Below, in pieces: positions 47,822-62,800 of a DNA stretch of 64,000 nucleotides. The stretch is from contig JAUJPP010000012.1 in assembly GCA_030562195.1 (NCBI GenBank), forward strand, positions 20,212,001-20,276,000. Reading direction: 5' to 3'. The stretch comes from Nipponacmea schrenckii (lineage: Eukaryota > Mollusca > Gastropoda > Lottiidae). Under the pieces are notes generated by a model, which saw nothing but the letters and a program-made list of their open reading frames with translations, ran no database searches and was not told the DNA's origin. Each line of letters opens with the position of its first letter. Within the stretch, counting starts at the first letter, position 1. A program made the position numbers and the translations under genes.

Positions 47822-50800
47822 TTAATTGACTACAACAGCGGGTAAAGAAGTATTGCTGGCGGAAGTTGAAGTTTGGTTTAAGCTGCTCCGACTGGGAAAG
47901 AAACTCTTTCGTCTGGCTTTCTGTTGACTTCTCAACAATTCTACCTTCTGCATTCGGTGAGTGACTCTAAGGGGAGGTAATATCTTGTCTATTTTTGGAG
48001 AATGAGGGAATCTTAGTAGATTTGAAACTTTGTGTAAAATATTCCTGAAAAATAAAATAACAATATCCTTTTGAAGAAAAATGGTGGCCATGAATTCTGA
48101 ACTTACACTACGTCAATTTAGCCGAAAAAACATATGAACAATCTGTGAAAGCTCTTTTGGCAATTGTTTGGCAAATGGACCCAAGAAAATTTTTTTGAAA
48201 GGATAAATGGATACATCATTCTCTTTTTCTATCCTTAGAGTCCTTTGAACACAGATTTTGCCTACTTATAGTTTTCTAGATTTACATAAGGGGTGCGGAT
48301 TATATTTGAAATTATACAGGCAGCAAAAATTTATGATCTACTTACTCTATTTGAACAGCTTTTTCTTCCATAAATATCATATTGTCGCTGACTTCCTTTG
48401 GTTTGATGTTCTCTGGTTTCATCAACTGAAAAATGATAAAAAATTGTCTCTGGTCAATTTTTTTTAGTTTTATTTAATGAATTCTTTTCATGTGTATTCA
48501 ACATTTCAAATGGCATAATATGTTCAAAACTTGAAAATAACATTATTAGCTATGTCAAATCTTTACATGACCACCTAAGGCTATTTTCTACTCTTCCAAG
48601 GGAGACAACTCTTAGCATATGCTTCATGTTATAAGACCACAATAGTTTTAAAATTTAAAACAGATCATTCACAAAAAGGGAGAGTACTCTTAACATATGC
48701 TTGACGTTTTAAGACTTAAATATTTTGTAAATTTTAAACATAGATCAATCATCCAAGGGAGATTACTTCTAGCGTTTTCCTTTTGTTCTAAGATCACAAT
48801 AATTTGTAAATTCTAAAATAGAGTGATCACCCAAGGGAGACTACTCTTAACATAAGATTTGAGATTCAAGACAACAATAAATTTAGCAAAAGGTAGTATT
48901 TCTCCTTACCTTCAGCCTAGCTCCCACATTAAAGCGACAACTTCGATTTTTGGCCATAAAGGTAACTGTAATGTATTCCTGACTCATCACGCGAAGACCA
49001 ATGTTTCTATTAAGACCAATACAGATAGGCTGGAATGGAGGAGCGTGAACATGGGTCTCTTGATCCTTCCAGGACCATTTCTTCTTCTTGGCTCCCAATT
49101 TGTCTAATTCTATTCCATCTAACTGATCAAAATATAATCTGGAAGAAAAGAAACAAAACGTTGATATAAATTGGGCCATGTGCACTCTCCAAATGGATTG
49201 CAAAGTTGACAAACCCCGTTCCAGATAGGTGATAAGGCCCTTTGACTGTAGCCTACATAAAATGGTCAAACGCAAAGTTTATATATATGTTATATGTGGA
49301 TTACCCTCATTATTCCTTGTAAATAGAATTTCTCCTTGACCTCTGTTTTTGATAATTTCAATTAAATGTTGTTATACAACCACACTCACCAAAATGAATG
49401 CAGAGTTGACAAACCCAATTGTAAAGCTGACTTAGGTTTTCCAAAAAGGATTAGCAGCACCTTCTATATTATGCATTGTAAAGAGTTGCATGAGATATTC
49501 AAAAGAAATGGGAATGCCCCTAAAGAACAGTTGCAAAAAAAGAATTGAGCCTTCAGCATGTCAAGGTCATTCAAGGAATAGTTTTTTCAGTCAATATTGC
49601 AGAATGCAGAATAAAACATACCTCACAGTACCATTATTATGGTAACAACATCCATGACCGTTTGGCTCAAACACTCCCATAATTCTGCTGTCTGACGTGT
49701 CGTCATGGACAACATACATGAACTGTCCAGCATCCATTTTACATATTGATACAGCCAAATGTCCTGATGGGTAACTAACATGGTGTTAAGGAATATAAAC
49801 TTTTGGAGGTGCTTTATGATTGCAATATCCAAATGGTAGAGTTTTAAAACAGATTCAATGAAGGCGGCCATATTAGAATGGTGACCTTACCCCACATTCA
49901 TAGCCTGCTGATTGGCTAAATAACCAATAATGTAGGTGATGTCAAGGGAAATAATTAGGCTTCAATGAGAATTCAAAGGGGAATATAAATTTTTCATAAA
50001 AAGCTCAAAGCTTTGGCAAAAGTTTATGACAAGGGTTTGTCATTTGTGAACGAGTCTGACCTAGTTACCAGAATCAGGACATGAGGGGACATTTTTCTAT
50101 ACCAGAAAATATCATGACCCTTTACATCATTCGAATAATTTTGTCTGATGTTGTAATTTAATGGCCTTCAATTAGATTGAGGTCTGTTATTTCTATGACA
50201 TACATAAGAACGACGCAAGTTGAAAATTCTAAAAGGATACAACACCGAGCCGGTACCATCAGGAAAGATCATCAGGAATTTTTTACCATTCTCGTAATTT
50301 TTCTGGATTAACTCCCTTTCTCGTATCTGAAAACAGAAAGAGTTTGGATGCTTATTAACTGCTTAGAACACATTATTTTTTTTAATTATGCCAAGCAATA
50401 ACTCATTGATGACAGTGATGTCTGATAGGAAAATTAAACTTGGACGAAAATAGAGTTGGCAGTGTTTAGCTATTTATGAATTACGACCTTTTCGATTTCA
50501 GTAGTGAAGTCATGAAGCGTGACCTATTCACAAAAACTCTTAATGGGATTCTGCGTCTTAGAATGAACATAAAATTTTAGTACTAAAGAATGGTCAATAT
50601 GAATATATTTTCATCAGTGAACTTTCCTTGTGTCATAAAGTAACTCACAAAATCAAATCATTTTTTAAAATGCTTAATCAATTTATTAAGCGTTTTTCAA
50701 TAATTTAATGCATCTTTTTGGATAATTACCTAGTCTTTGGATATTTATTTATTTTTGTATGTTATTTATGACAGCAGGTATATTTACTGTTAAACAGAGC

Positions 50801-53800
50801 TCTTATTGGCCAAGTTTAAAATTATCCCTTTAACAATCCCTGTTATAAGAATATTTTTCACAATGATCAGAAAAAAACTCCACCTACTCCAAACTTACCT
50901 TGGCACTGTTGGCGAGAGCGAAATCCAGTGGTTCTGGAATAAAGACATCTATCATGTTCACATCATCTAACTCTGGGGTAGGGGGTCTCTTTGTCCACCC
51001 TTCCTCCAGACATTTCTGTGAGGACAGCTGATAGTTGATAGTTTTCATTTGTCTTGCCACTGAAAATTTCAAAATAATTTTGCTTTAATTCTTATAGAGT
51101 TGCAGGATTTTTGAGGCATTACTTGGCGTGGTTAGATTTTACTTTAGATATTGGATCCAGATGCCTGTTTCGTAAAACATTAGCATAATCCATTTCAATG
51201 AAAAGTATCTCTTTATAAAATTCTTATCAAAATATTTTTGGGGCTGATTCTTAATAACCTAACTTATAATTCAGATTTTTAAAAAAAAATACTGCAACAC
51301 TATTGGTTGAAATAACTAGATTTAAAATTGTTTGACCAATCAGATAACTAAGATTTATAAAGGATTTCAATAACAGTTCTTTAAAACTGGACCATCTTCA
51401 TAAAATTCATAGTGTGCATCTTAAATTTAAATTCTGATTGGTAAGAAAATTATTTGACTAGCTCTGATTGGCTAGATATAATTTACCTAGAAAATTGTAG
51501 ATTATGAATTTGATTGGATTACAGATTTTAATCCTTTAAAACAAGCAATAGAAGCAGAATTAATCAATTTAAGCAATCAAAACCAAGCTTAAAATTGGAA
51601 AAAATTAAGTGAACATAAAAACAAAGCTGAAAAGACAAACTTCACTGAAATAAATAAACACTGGGAACGAAACGCACATTCATAGGCTGTTAAAATAAGT
51701 TGATTATAAAAATGAAAACTGAAATACCAGGTTAAAAATTAAAAAGGTTTATTTTCAAATTAGAAACACAGACAGAATGATATCAAGTCTTTTAAGAGAG
51801 AAACGGTTAAGGGTTAATTATTGGCAAGGTTTAAAAGTGATAAATATAAATGTTAACCCTTTAAATATTGAATTTGGGATATCTTTTGTGCTAAAAGTCA
51901 TTATACAGTAAAATCATGTACAATAAGGTTAAGGTTTATAAGTGACCACAATATAAGGTTTAACCCTTTAAAGATCAAATTTGGGATATTATATGATCAA
52001 AGGGTTAATTTTAGTGATTTATTATCATGATTACACCATATAGGATGTGGTCCTGGAGCCTGTTTCACAAAAACTTAGGATGATTTTAGTGGCCCAATGG
52101 TCAGATTGGTCAATCACTAAAATTGTGTTTTTATTAACCAATTACCAACCAGGTTACTGTATTTCTTAAAATCTTGATTGTATCTTTGTTAAAATTTTGT
52201 GAAACAGGTCCCTGATTTCTCAAAACTACCATGTTTTGGTGTTATAATTTTGAAGAAAAGAAAAGAAACAAACAACTATATTTTGCAAGGATAACAACTT
52301 AGGTTCACAAGTCCACCGTGACAGTGATCCTTTCAACCAGCTTATCCTTGGTCAAACCTCTTGGCATTGATCTTTCCCAAATTATCCGTACCCATTTACA
52401 GCTGGGTGGACTGGAATTATGAGTGAAGATGACTTATTCAAGGTCAGGGTTAGGGTTAAGGTTAGTCTACAATATCTAAATGTAAAAACCTTCTATAGGT
52501 TGTACAGTGTTGGCTATTCTATTGAAAATTGAAGAGTTGACTTGTGTTTGTGCTGAATGAGATAAAGGTGCTGATGGTGCTAAAACATAAATTGTATTAA
52601 ATTTAAAATGGAAAATAAATAATTCTATAACAAAATTCTGAAAGAAAAAGGACTGATTTGTTTTAAGGTAATACAAAAAAGTGAAAAACCTTCTCCCAAA
52701 AATAGTTTTTAGAAAATAGGCTAAACTTAATACTACCACAATGAAGTGCGCTTAGCCCAAAAGTAATGGAAAGATGTTGATTATTGATACAGTAGGCTAG
52801 ATAACAGAACAAAGGAATACTCAGGGTACAGCATCTATTACAAACCACACCCCCAATCACCATATATCCCAAACCACAACCATTTGTCATACTTTCTAAA
52901 CCACACCCCAAAAAAATGAAATGAATGGAGTTTTACGTCCTACTTTTCTGCACTGAAATACTTCCAAAGACACTCCCATTCGTTATAGTTCTCAAACCAC
53001 ACCCCATTCGTAATAGTTCCCGAACCACACCCCCATTCGTCATGGTTCCCAAACCACACCCAATTCATAATACTTCCAAAAAATCACCCTTTTCGTAATA
53101 GTTCCCAAACCACTCAAAAAAAGTAAGAAATGAAACAAAATGAAATAAATTATGAAAATTGAATTAATAACATAAGCCCTAATTTTGCAAACAGCATTTA
53201 ATTTATTTACCTGATTGAAAAAAGCATTTACATGGAACTAATTTAACTTTTAACCTAATTTTGCAAAAAGCAATTAATTTCATTACCTGGGTTCAACAAC
53301 TTTTAAAATAGTGCATGCCTATCTAACAGCTCTCAAAATACTATAAGACAAAAACCTAATAAGCTATTTTAAACTACCCAGTATTACCAAAAGATTTCCT
53401 ACATTTAATACCTTGGAACCATTTAAAACTATTTAAAGGCCTTTTCTATCTCAAAATAAAATTTAAAATTCTAAAATTGCAAAAGTTCAAACATATGATT
53501 TGTATAAATTTTGAAGTTTAAATAAAAGTTTGCCTATTGAAATCTAAACACAAAACTTAAGCAGTAACATTTTTATCTTTAACTAACTTTCAGGTCCAAT
53601 TTGTGATGGAGAGCTTTCTTTTCTACCCACAACATCCATTTTGGTATTGGAATGAGACCGGTTACCATGGAAACCAGGTCCATGAAAGCCTGGTCCTAAC
53701 TTAGTTTTCATGTTCCTTGGGGAACTCATTGGTGTACTGTATGCTCTAGAGTCTAATTAAATTAATTAAGAAAAGTAATTAACGACAAATTAAAAATGTG

Positions 53801-56800
53801 TTTTTATAAAAAAAATTGTTTTTTTTGCAAAATTTGATTAAAAAAATTGATAACCTATGTATTAAAAATTACTAATTATATAAAAATATTGGCCATTTAA
53901 ATTTTTGCTGTAATAAATTCTTCTTGCGTAACTGTTTTAATTCTCATTTATTGATAATTTTAAAAGCTGTCTTTTAATGATATTTTACTAACATTGAGCC
54001 TGTTCAATTCTTATTGGTTGTCTGAAACCATAACTTGGTGTTGATTGGTTGGTAGAGTGGATACCAGTATTTGATTGGATGACCTTGACATTTGAATGGT
54101 TGTTTGAACTCATATTTGATTGGATGACCTTGACATTTGATTGGTTGGTAGTATTGTTACCAGTATTTAATTTGATGACCTTGACATTTGAATGGTCATC
54201 GGAACTCATATTTGATTGGTTGTTAGACTTGATATAAAATTGGTTGTTGATATTACTATTATTTGAATTTACGCCTTTCAATCGAAAAAACATTTAAAAT
54301 ATAAATTCTTACTTAAAAATCTTATCAATAACAATCCAAAATCCTGTATTTACATGCATTTCAAGGTTAGAATTATTTCCAAAATCTTTAGGTCTTTCAT
54401 TTGATGACTTCGAAATCACTATTCCATTCTAGAATTATTTGACATGCAATAAAAAACATCCCTAATCATACAAATGAGCTCTTGCAAACATACATATATA
54501 TACAGTATCATATTATAGAAAATATGCATGTGTGGAAGAGTTCACTAGAAAATTGAGGGGTGTCAAATATACAGACACATTATATCCAGCCTTGTAAACA
54601 ATCTATCCAGCTGCAAAAATTGAACAAGAAATAAGAAATGAACATTTAAAATTAAGACAGAAAGAAAAAGTTGACCTACCCATATCTTTATAGGATAAAG
54701 GAGCTGGTCCATGCCCTTTATTTCTACCAGCGCCGGCACGGCCCACTTCCGTGGCAGATCCGAACTCAACACTAGGAGATGCTCCAGCTAAGAGAAAGAC
54801 AAAGATGAAGACAAAATACACACTATTTGCTAATTGTACAAAAAAAAACTATAACGAAAAACACAAAGGCAATATTAAGGTATAACACACTTCTTAATAA
54901 CAAAGCACGTAACGCAATTATGTACTTTGTTATTCAAGAAGTGTGTTATACCATAATATTGCCTTTGTGTTTCATGTTATATCTGCTGACTGCTATGTAA
55001 AATCATATCCTTTTTGAAGTAGTGTGTATTGAGCTTAAGACAAGACTAGTTCTAAGATTCACTGGTTTTATAAAGTCCTCCAATCAGTTTACATTGAGAA
55101 ATAACTCATTTACATATATTAACATTTTTTAGTTAAATATTCATATTGAAATAAATAGAGTATCTCTTACGAGTCTTTCTTGATATCAAAATATCACCAC
55201 AAGTCAACCAAGGTTTTTTTTTCAATTTAATCAACAAGTGATGATATTTTTTCATATCAATAAAGACAAGTTTGAGATTTTATTTATCACCCAATATTGC
55301 TGTTTGTTAATAAAAAAATAAATAATAATGGAATATTTTTGGCATTATCTCCTACGAGATATAGTGCAGAAGATAACGCTTTTTATCATAAAAGCATTAT
55401 CTACTGTAGAATACCTTATTGGCCTTCTTTTTTTGAAAATCTTTATAAAACCAGGAGAGGAGCATTAGAATTCAATCTATTGCTGAAAACTGTATGCTTT
55501 ATTTCTACAAAGAGAGGTCCAAAATTAAATGTATTGTCCCCATGTCTTTGTGTACTGGACCTAATTCTGACTTCTCTTACTAAAATACTCCTTATTTTTA
55601 GTAATGAACTCACATTATAAATATATCTTCATAATATCATTATGCATGTGCAGGAGAGTCCATTAATTTCAAAGGGGATGTAAATTGTATAATGCTCTTA
55701 AACATAAGTAACAAATTTTGAGCCTAGTTTTCAACAATAAATATCTTAAGAATAGTTTGAGCAATGAAATAGAAAATATATTAATTCTATGATTTCATGA
55801 TCAATATTGTTATTTCTACATTTCATAGATAGCTATATAACATTGAGCAAGGATATAAATGCACATCCAGGACAGTCCCAAACTTAAACATGAAGAGTCC
55901 ATTTTATCTTGAGGTAGTTTAGGTAGTATTGAACACAATATATGTTTGACTTTAATATAGTTTCAAATGTTTCAAATACAATTTCTTTTACCTCAAAAAA
56001 GGTAGATTTTTTAGGTTTTGAATGGGCCTACCTTTGCTCTTTAAGAAACCCAGTTTAAGAGCAACCAGAAAGAGTCTCTAAATTGGCTTCCCAAGACCCT
56101 TATAATATGTCTGCTCTTTTGGAAACCAAAGTCTTGACATTCTCTAAATAGGCTCTCTGAGAGTTTAATAATAAAAGTGTACTTCTATCTCTAGTAAATA
56201 ATTTGCTATGTTATAGATAGATCAAGTATATATGGTCATGCATAGAACATAGCAAAGATATATAAGTTGTTGCAGAGAGCAAGGGGTCTGTATTGAAAAC
56301 TTGTATACCTTGCTTTAGGAACATATACAAAGAGAAAAGTGGATTACATGCTATATTGAGTAAAAGATTGTATCTACTGATTTTCAAACCAGACAAAGCC
56401 TATTGCTATGCACCACACTGCCACTCTTGTACAAAAACAGAGATTTACAGAGCTACATGCATGCTTATGATCTACAGAGCCCAGCACAAATGGCCAACAA
56501 AGCTTTGATCACAGATCTGAAGAAATCACAATAGGCCTGCTGTATGTAGAGCTCTGTATATTAATGGAAAACAGATCTGCAATCCATTAGCAAACAAGGC
56601 TCGATTACTACAGAGTTGGATTCTAAAGAGTTGGTCTTATACCTTGACTGCAATAGCAACCTTTCTTGAATCACAGAATGCAGTGATTTAGTATGATGGT
56701 ACACCAGCGAATGCAGCCAATCAAAACCTAATCTCTGTATTGAGGCCTCTGATTGGGTGTATTTTCTAGTAATTGTACAATCCAACCAAATCAGTGCAAC

Positions 56801-59800
56801 TACAATCTTCAATGATATATGGTAAGAGGGTATTGTAGTAAAGGTATAAGGCAAGCTTCGTAACAGCTTGACATTGTGAAGTTGAGAATTACATGATTGA
56901 GTGAACTAATCAAAAACCTTACCAAAATAGCTGTTCATCCCAGAAGCTTCTTGTTTACGTTTCTCCAATTCACGGTCTCTCATTCTGAAAAATAATTCAA
57001 GATTCATATCATTTGAAACTATCGTGTTGTTCTTACTTCATAGAAATAACAGACACGAACCTTATTGGAGTCCATTAAATAACAACGCCAGTCTAAATCA
57101 GTGGAATGATGTAAAGGGTCAGGATATTTTTCCTGTAGAGAAAAGTAGTTCAGCGAGGTCACGTTTTTAAAATGTCTCCTAATAATCCTTGTGTCCTGAT
57201 TCTGGTAACTAGGTCAGATGTGTTTGTGTTTCAATTCTATTAAAGGTTGATTTTCTGTTTTCTTACGGTTACTAACCCCACTCCAAGATCTAACAAAATT
57301 TATCCTCAAGTCATGTTCTATGAAACTTGACCTTTGACCCAAATGCTTTTGCATAATTTAAGCTGAACAATCAGAATTACCTCTGTACAGCCCTTTCTTT
57401 AGCAGCCTTTCTGGCCTTCTTGCTACCAAAATGTCCATGAGGTTTGATATCAATCAACTTCTTAGTCTTTTGCATTTCTTCCTCTAAATCAAAGGCGGTG
57501 GAGGTTGCAAATTGGACGAATTCCCGATATTGATCGCAGCAATACAGTTGCTCTGGTGGCAATTCTTGTTGTTGCTCAATTGTAGGGAAAGGTTTGATTT
57601 CCTGTTCACAGAATTCACACTTTCCCACCAAAAATACCAATTGGTAAGCCATTTTCATCTAGGGCGAAATCTGCTATGTCATAAATATGTTCGATCAAAT
57701 AATTTCAAATGGTTCTTTATAAAATTTAAGCTTTCATTTCTTGGATATACTACGAATTACAATCTCTTAGCATAAATATGTTGTCAAATAATTCAAATGT
57801 TCTTTATAAAATTTAAGCTTTCATTTCTTGGATATACTACGAATTACAATCTCTTAGCATAAATATGTTGTCAAATAATTCAAATATTCTTTATAAAATT
57901 CATTATAAAATATTATTCACTTGTAGAGCGCCTTCACTCCAGTAAAATATATGAAAACGAATAAATGAATGAAATTTAAGGTTTCATTTCAAAATATATA
58001 AACTATGCCTAACAAAAATTTTAATAATTCAAAATATATTGAAAATTGTGTAGAAACATAATGTACATTGTTATTAAAGAAGTGAGTTATAACATAATTT
58101 GTTACAGTGTTATGTATACTGGTACTTTGTTATTAAGGAAGTGTGTTATACCATGATTTATTCCCTTGTGTACCTTGTTATAGGTTATGAGCAGTGTTAT
58201 AGGCAAAGAATTTAAAATATAGTCAGTACTATAGGCAAAGAATTTAAAATATAGTCAGTACTATAGGGAAAGGATTTAAAATATAGTCAGTACTATAGGG
58301 AAAGAATTTAAAATATAGTCAGTACTATAGGGAAAGAATTTAAAATATAGTCAGTACTAGGGAAAGAATTTAAAATATAGTCAGTACTAGGGAAAGAATT
58401 TAAAATATAGTCAGTACTATAGGGAAAGAATTTAAAATATAGTCAGTACTATAGGGAAAGAATTTAAAATATAGTCAGTACTAGGGAAAGAATTTAAAAT
58501 ATAGTCAGTACTAGGGAAAGAATTTAAAATATAGTCAGTACTATAGGGAAAGAATTTAAAATATAGTCAGTACTAGGGAAAGAATTTAAAATATAGTCAG
58601 TACTAGGGGAAAGAATTTAAAATATAGTCAGTACTAGGGAAAGAATTTAAAATATAGTCAGTACATAGGGAAAGAATTTAAAATATAGTCAGACTAGGGA
58701 AAGAATTTAAAATATAGTCAGTACTAGGGAAAGAATTTAAAATATAGTCAGTACTAGGGAAAGAATTTAAAATATAGTCAGTACTATAGGGAAAGAATTT
58801 AAAATATAGTCAGTACTAGGGAAAGAATTTAAAATATAGTCAGTACTAGGGAAAGAATTTAAAATATAGTCAGTACTAGGGAAAGAATTTAAAATATAGT
58901 CAGTACTAGGGAAAGAATTTAAAATATAGTCAGTACTAGGGAAAGAATTTAATAATATAGTTCAGTACTCAAGAAAGAATTTAAATTAGTCATACTAGGG
59001 AAAATTTTAAAATATTCAGTACTTGGGAAAACTCTAAATAGTTTAAAATTCATAACAATTTCACAAAACCTGAAATTAAAACTAGAACAATGTGGAATTC
59101 CAAACATGTCAATTTTGAATTGTCAAACAACTCAATATTTAAAATATCAACATTCAAATAACAGAATTAAAATAAAATAATTAAACATTCAATTAATCTT
59201 AAAACCAATCATTTAATTAAACAAATCTAAATTAAAAATTTAAACATTCAATAATTTCAAACATTCTAAACATATCAAAATTTAAAACATTAAACATTCA
59301 ATAATTCAAAAACATATAAACATTTAAAAATTTCAAAATTTTCAATAATTAAATCATAAAAATTCAAACATTCAAAAATCTATACTTAAACATTCAAAAA
59401 TTTCAAACAATAAAAAAAAACATATTCAACATTCAAAATCATCAATCAATTTGAAAATTTCAAACATTCAAAAAAACTTCAACATTCAATACTTTAAAAA
59501 TTTCAAACATTTAAAAATTTCAATCAATCAAATAACTTATTCAAAAATATCAATCAAACATTCAAAATCTCTTATAAATCTCAAACATTCAAAATTTAAA
59601 ACAATCAATAAAGAAAAAAATTCAAAAAAATCATTCAAACTTTCGAATATTTCAAACATTTAAAACAAACATTCAAAAACATCAAACATTCAAAAACTCT
59701 CTAACATTTAAAAACTCTCTAAATCCCAAACATTCAAAGTTTAAAAGGTGAATAAAAACTCAGTTTTATACTCACATCATCATCAGAGGAAGTCATATCT

Positions 59801-62800
59801 AATAAAGGAATACCAAATTCATCATTAGGGGGGACAGAAAAGGGTGATTTTAACGACGTTGTGTCCAGGGAGGTCAGGGTACCGTCAGTTTTACCTCTAC
59901 TGGTCAAATCTCGACCAGATACAGATTTCGCTGCAAAATAAACTTTATTATTAAACGGAATCAAAACTTGTATCATTTTATACTCAGCCAGTATTACTGC
60001 GTCTTAGCATGAACATAAAATTTTAGTTCTCAAGAATGGTCAATATGAGTATATATTCATCAGTGAACTTACCTGGTGTCATAAAGTAACAGAATCTCTT
60101 AAAATCTGGAAAACTCACAAAACTACGTCAATTTTGAAAAAATGCTTAATCAATTTATATTAAGCGTTTTTCAATAATCAAATGAAACTTTATGGATAAT
60201 GACTTAGTTTTTTTGATATTTATTTTTATATGTTATTTATGGCAGCAGGTATATATACTGATGAATAGAGTTCTTATTGGCCAAGTTTCAAATTTTCTGT
60301 TCATTCTAAGAGCTATTATCCCATTAAAGAGTGGAAAATGTAGAGGAGGGTTTCAAGTAACAGTCAGATTGAGAATTGGAATTTTTTGCTTCTTAAACTA
60401 TTGGAACTGTGACAGAAAAATTATATCATTACTGTAATACATGAAGGCAAATTTGATTTAGTGCTTTTTGTGGTTGGTGCAAATGAAAACTTTGAAGTGT
60501 GCAAAACAATTAGAAAGCGTAAAGAACGGGCTGTTCTGTGATAAAACAATATGGAAGCATCAGAGCTACAGGCTGGTCTGGGCTAAAACAATATGAAAAT
60601 ATCAGAACTACAGGCTGGTCTGGGCTAAAATAATACGAAAGCATCTGAAACTACAGACTGGTCTGGGCTAAAACAATATGAAAGCATCTGAACTACAGGC
60701 TGGTCTGTGCTAAAACAATATGAAAGCACCTGAACTACAGGCTGGTCTGCGCTAAAACAATATGAAAGCATCTAAACTACAGGCTGGTCTGTGCTAAAAC
60801 AATATTAAAGCATCGTAACTACAGGCTGGTCTGGGCTAAAACAATATGAAAGCATCTGAACTACAGGCTGGTCTGGGCTAAAACAATATGAAAGTATCTA
60901 AACTACAGGCTGGTCTGCTTAAAATCAATATGAAAGCATCTGAACTACAGGCTGGTCTGGGCTAAAACAATATGAAAGTATCTAAACTACAGGCTGGTCT
61001 GTGATAAATCAAGTATTGAAACGTCAAGTCGGTTCTGTATTATGAAAGCATCAGGTTGTCTCAGAACAATAATAATGAAGAAGTATGCGAACTACAGGCT
61101 GATCTGTGCCAAAAGAAAAATTAGCATCAGATCTGAATAAAATCACCTAAACAGAGATCAAAGCATCTGAAATACAAGCTGGGCTGTGCTAAAACAATAT
61201 GAAAGCATCTGAAATACAAGCTGGTCTGCGCCAAAACAATATGAAAGCATAGCTACAGGCTGGTCTGTGCTAAAATACAGAAGGATGCCTAATAGCTGAA
61301 AAAGGTGCTATAAAAAAGTGCCTGTGTTAACTGTGAGGTGAATGGAAGAAAGAAAGTATACCAGCTATATTAGGTAGAGATAGATCTGGTTTATCTACAG
61401 CACTAGATCTACTCAATCTTTTGGTAGATACAGGTTGTTCTACAGACTCACTATCACTCTCTTCTGAAATAAATTATACAAGATGGCTTCAAACATGACC
61501 TCCATCTTTGCTGCTTTTAAGTTGGCATTGTCATGAATTGGTAAGCTTTTGTCCCAAACAACATAGGCCTGCTTTTACATTTTGGCCTTATGTGATATAA
61601 GGTCATTACCATTAGTGATGTCATTAAACACTTATTTAAGTGGAATGGCAGAAACCATAGATGTCCAACAGAGATTTGGAATAATGCAAATTGATGATAT
61701 CAGTGTCGCTAATACACATTCAATAGTAAAATAACCTCTTTACAATACCTTTAAGAAAATTTTTTAACAAAGAGAAACAAGGTGTTTTTGCAAGGATTTA
61801 AAAAATTTAAAGCCTAACATTTAAAATGAAAATTAAAATCAAAGATTGAATTGTATGTGAATCTCATTATTTTCTTATTGTATGTGCATCTCATTATTTT
61901 CTTATTGTATGTGCATCTCATTATTTTCTTATTGTATGTGCATCTCATTATTTTCTTATTGTATGTGCATCTCATTATTTTCTTATTGTATGTGCATCTC
62001 ATTATTTTCTAATTTGTTTTTTTGATGCATTTTTTTTCATTATTTTCTTATTGTATGTGCATCTCATTATTTTCTAATTTGACACATACCTTTTTCATGT
62101 TCCTGTCTTATCAAAGCATCTTCCACCCAGTCCCAATCTGTCTGGGTAACCAAGGAAACCATGGTCCTCTCCTGACCATCGAAACTTATGTATGTTTTCA
62201 TGACTGGCAAATCTATATCACTGAAAAGAAAACAATTTTTTAAAAATTGTTTGAAAAAAATTAAAAGAGTTTTACCTCCTACTCTTCTGTACCTAATGGG
62301 CTAATGAAGACGGGACAACACCAGGACAGGGGCATTAGTCTACTCGTTTTGCGATATTCAACTGTCTAAGGATCTTTTATATGCACAGCCTGTAACACAC
62401 AGGGCCTCGGTTTATTGTCCAGTCCCATTGTCCCAAATGATTGGACTCCAAATAGGTTGGGGCCTGTTACTTCTGTGACGTACGAACAACGCGCGTAACT
62501 TTACACCATAGCGATCGCCAGTTGTATGAGTGGTCAAATGCAACTTGAGTAAAAAAAATAGTAAGAGTGCTATTTACACCCATTCAACTGGCGACCACCC
62601 CTTTAAGCCTACTACATAGCTATTTTTGCACCTTTTCTATATTTCAACTCACAATTTCATGCTTAACTAAAAAAAGAAAAAAAAAATAAACATAAGAAAT
62701 TCATTTTTACCTTTGCTTGCTCTTAGCAATGAGTTCTCCTTCTGATCTCGGCTCTGTTCGATAATTTTGAACGATTTTAGGGTGTAAATCTTTAGACCCT

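Noticed and set aside
52441..52467. Interstitial telomere repeat
   Set aside because: Only about three imperfect TTAGGG-like units; too short to call.
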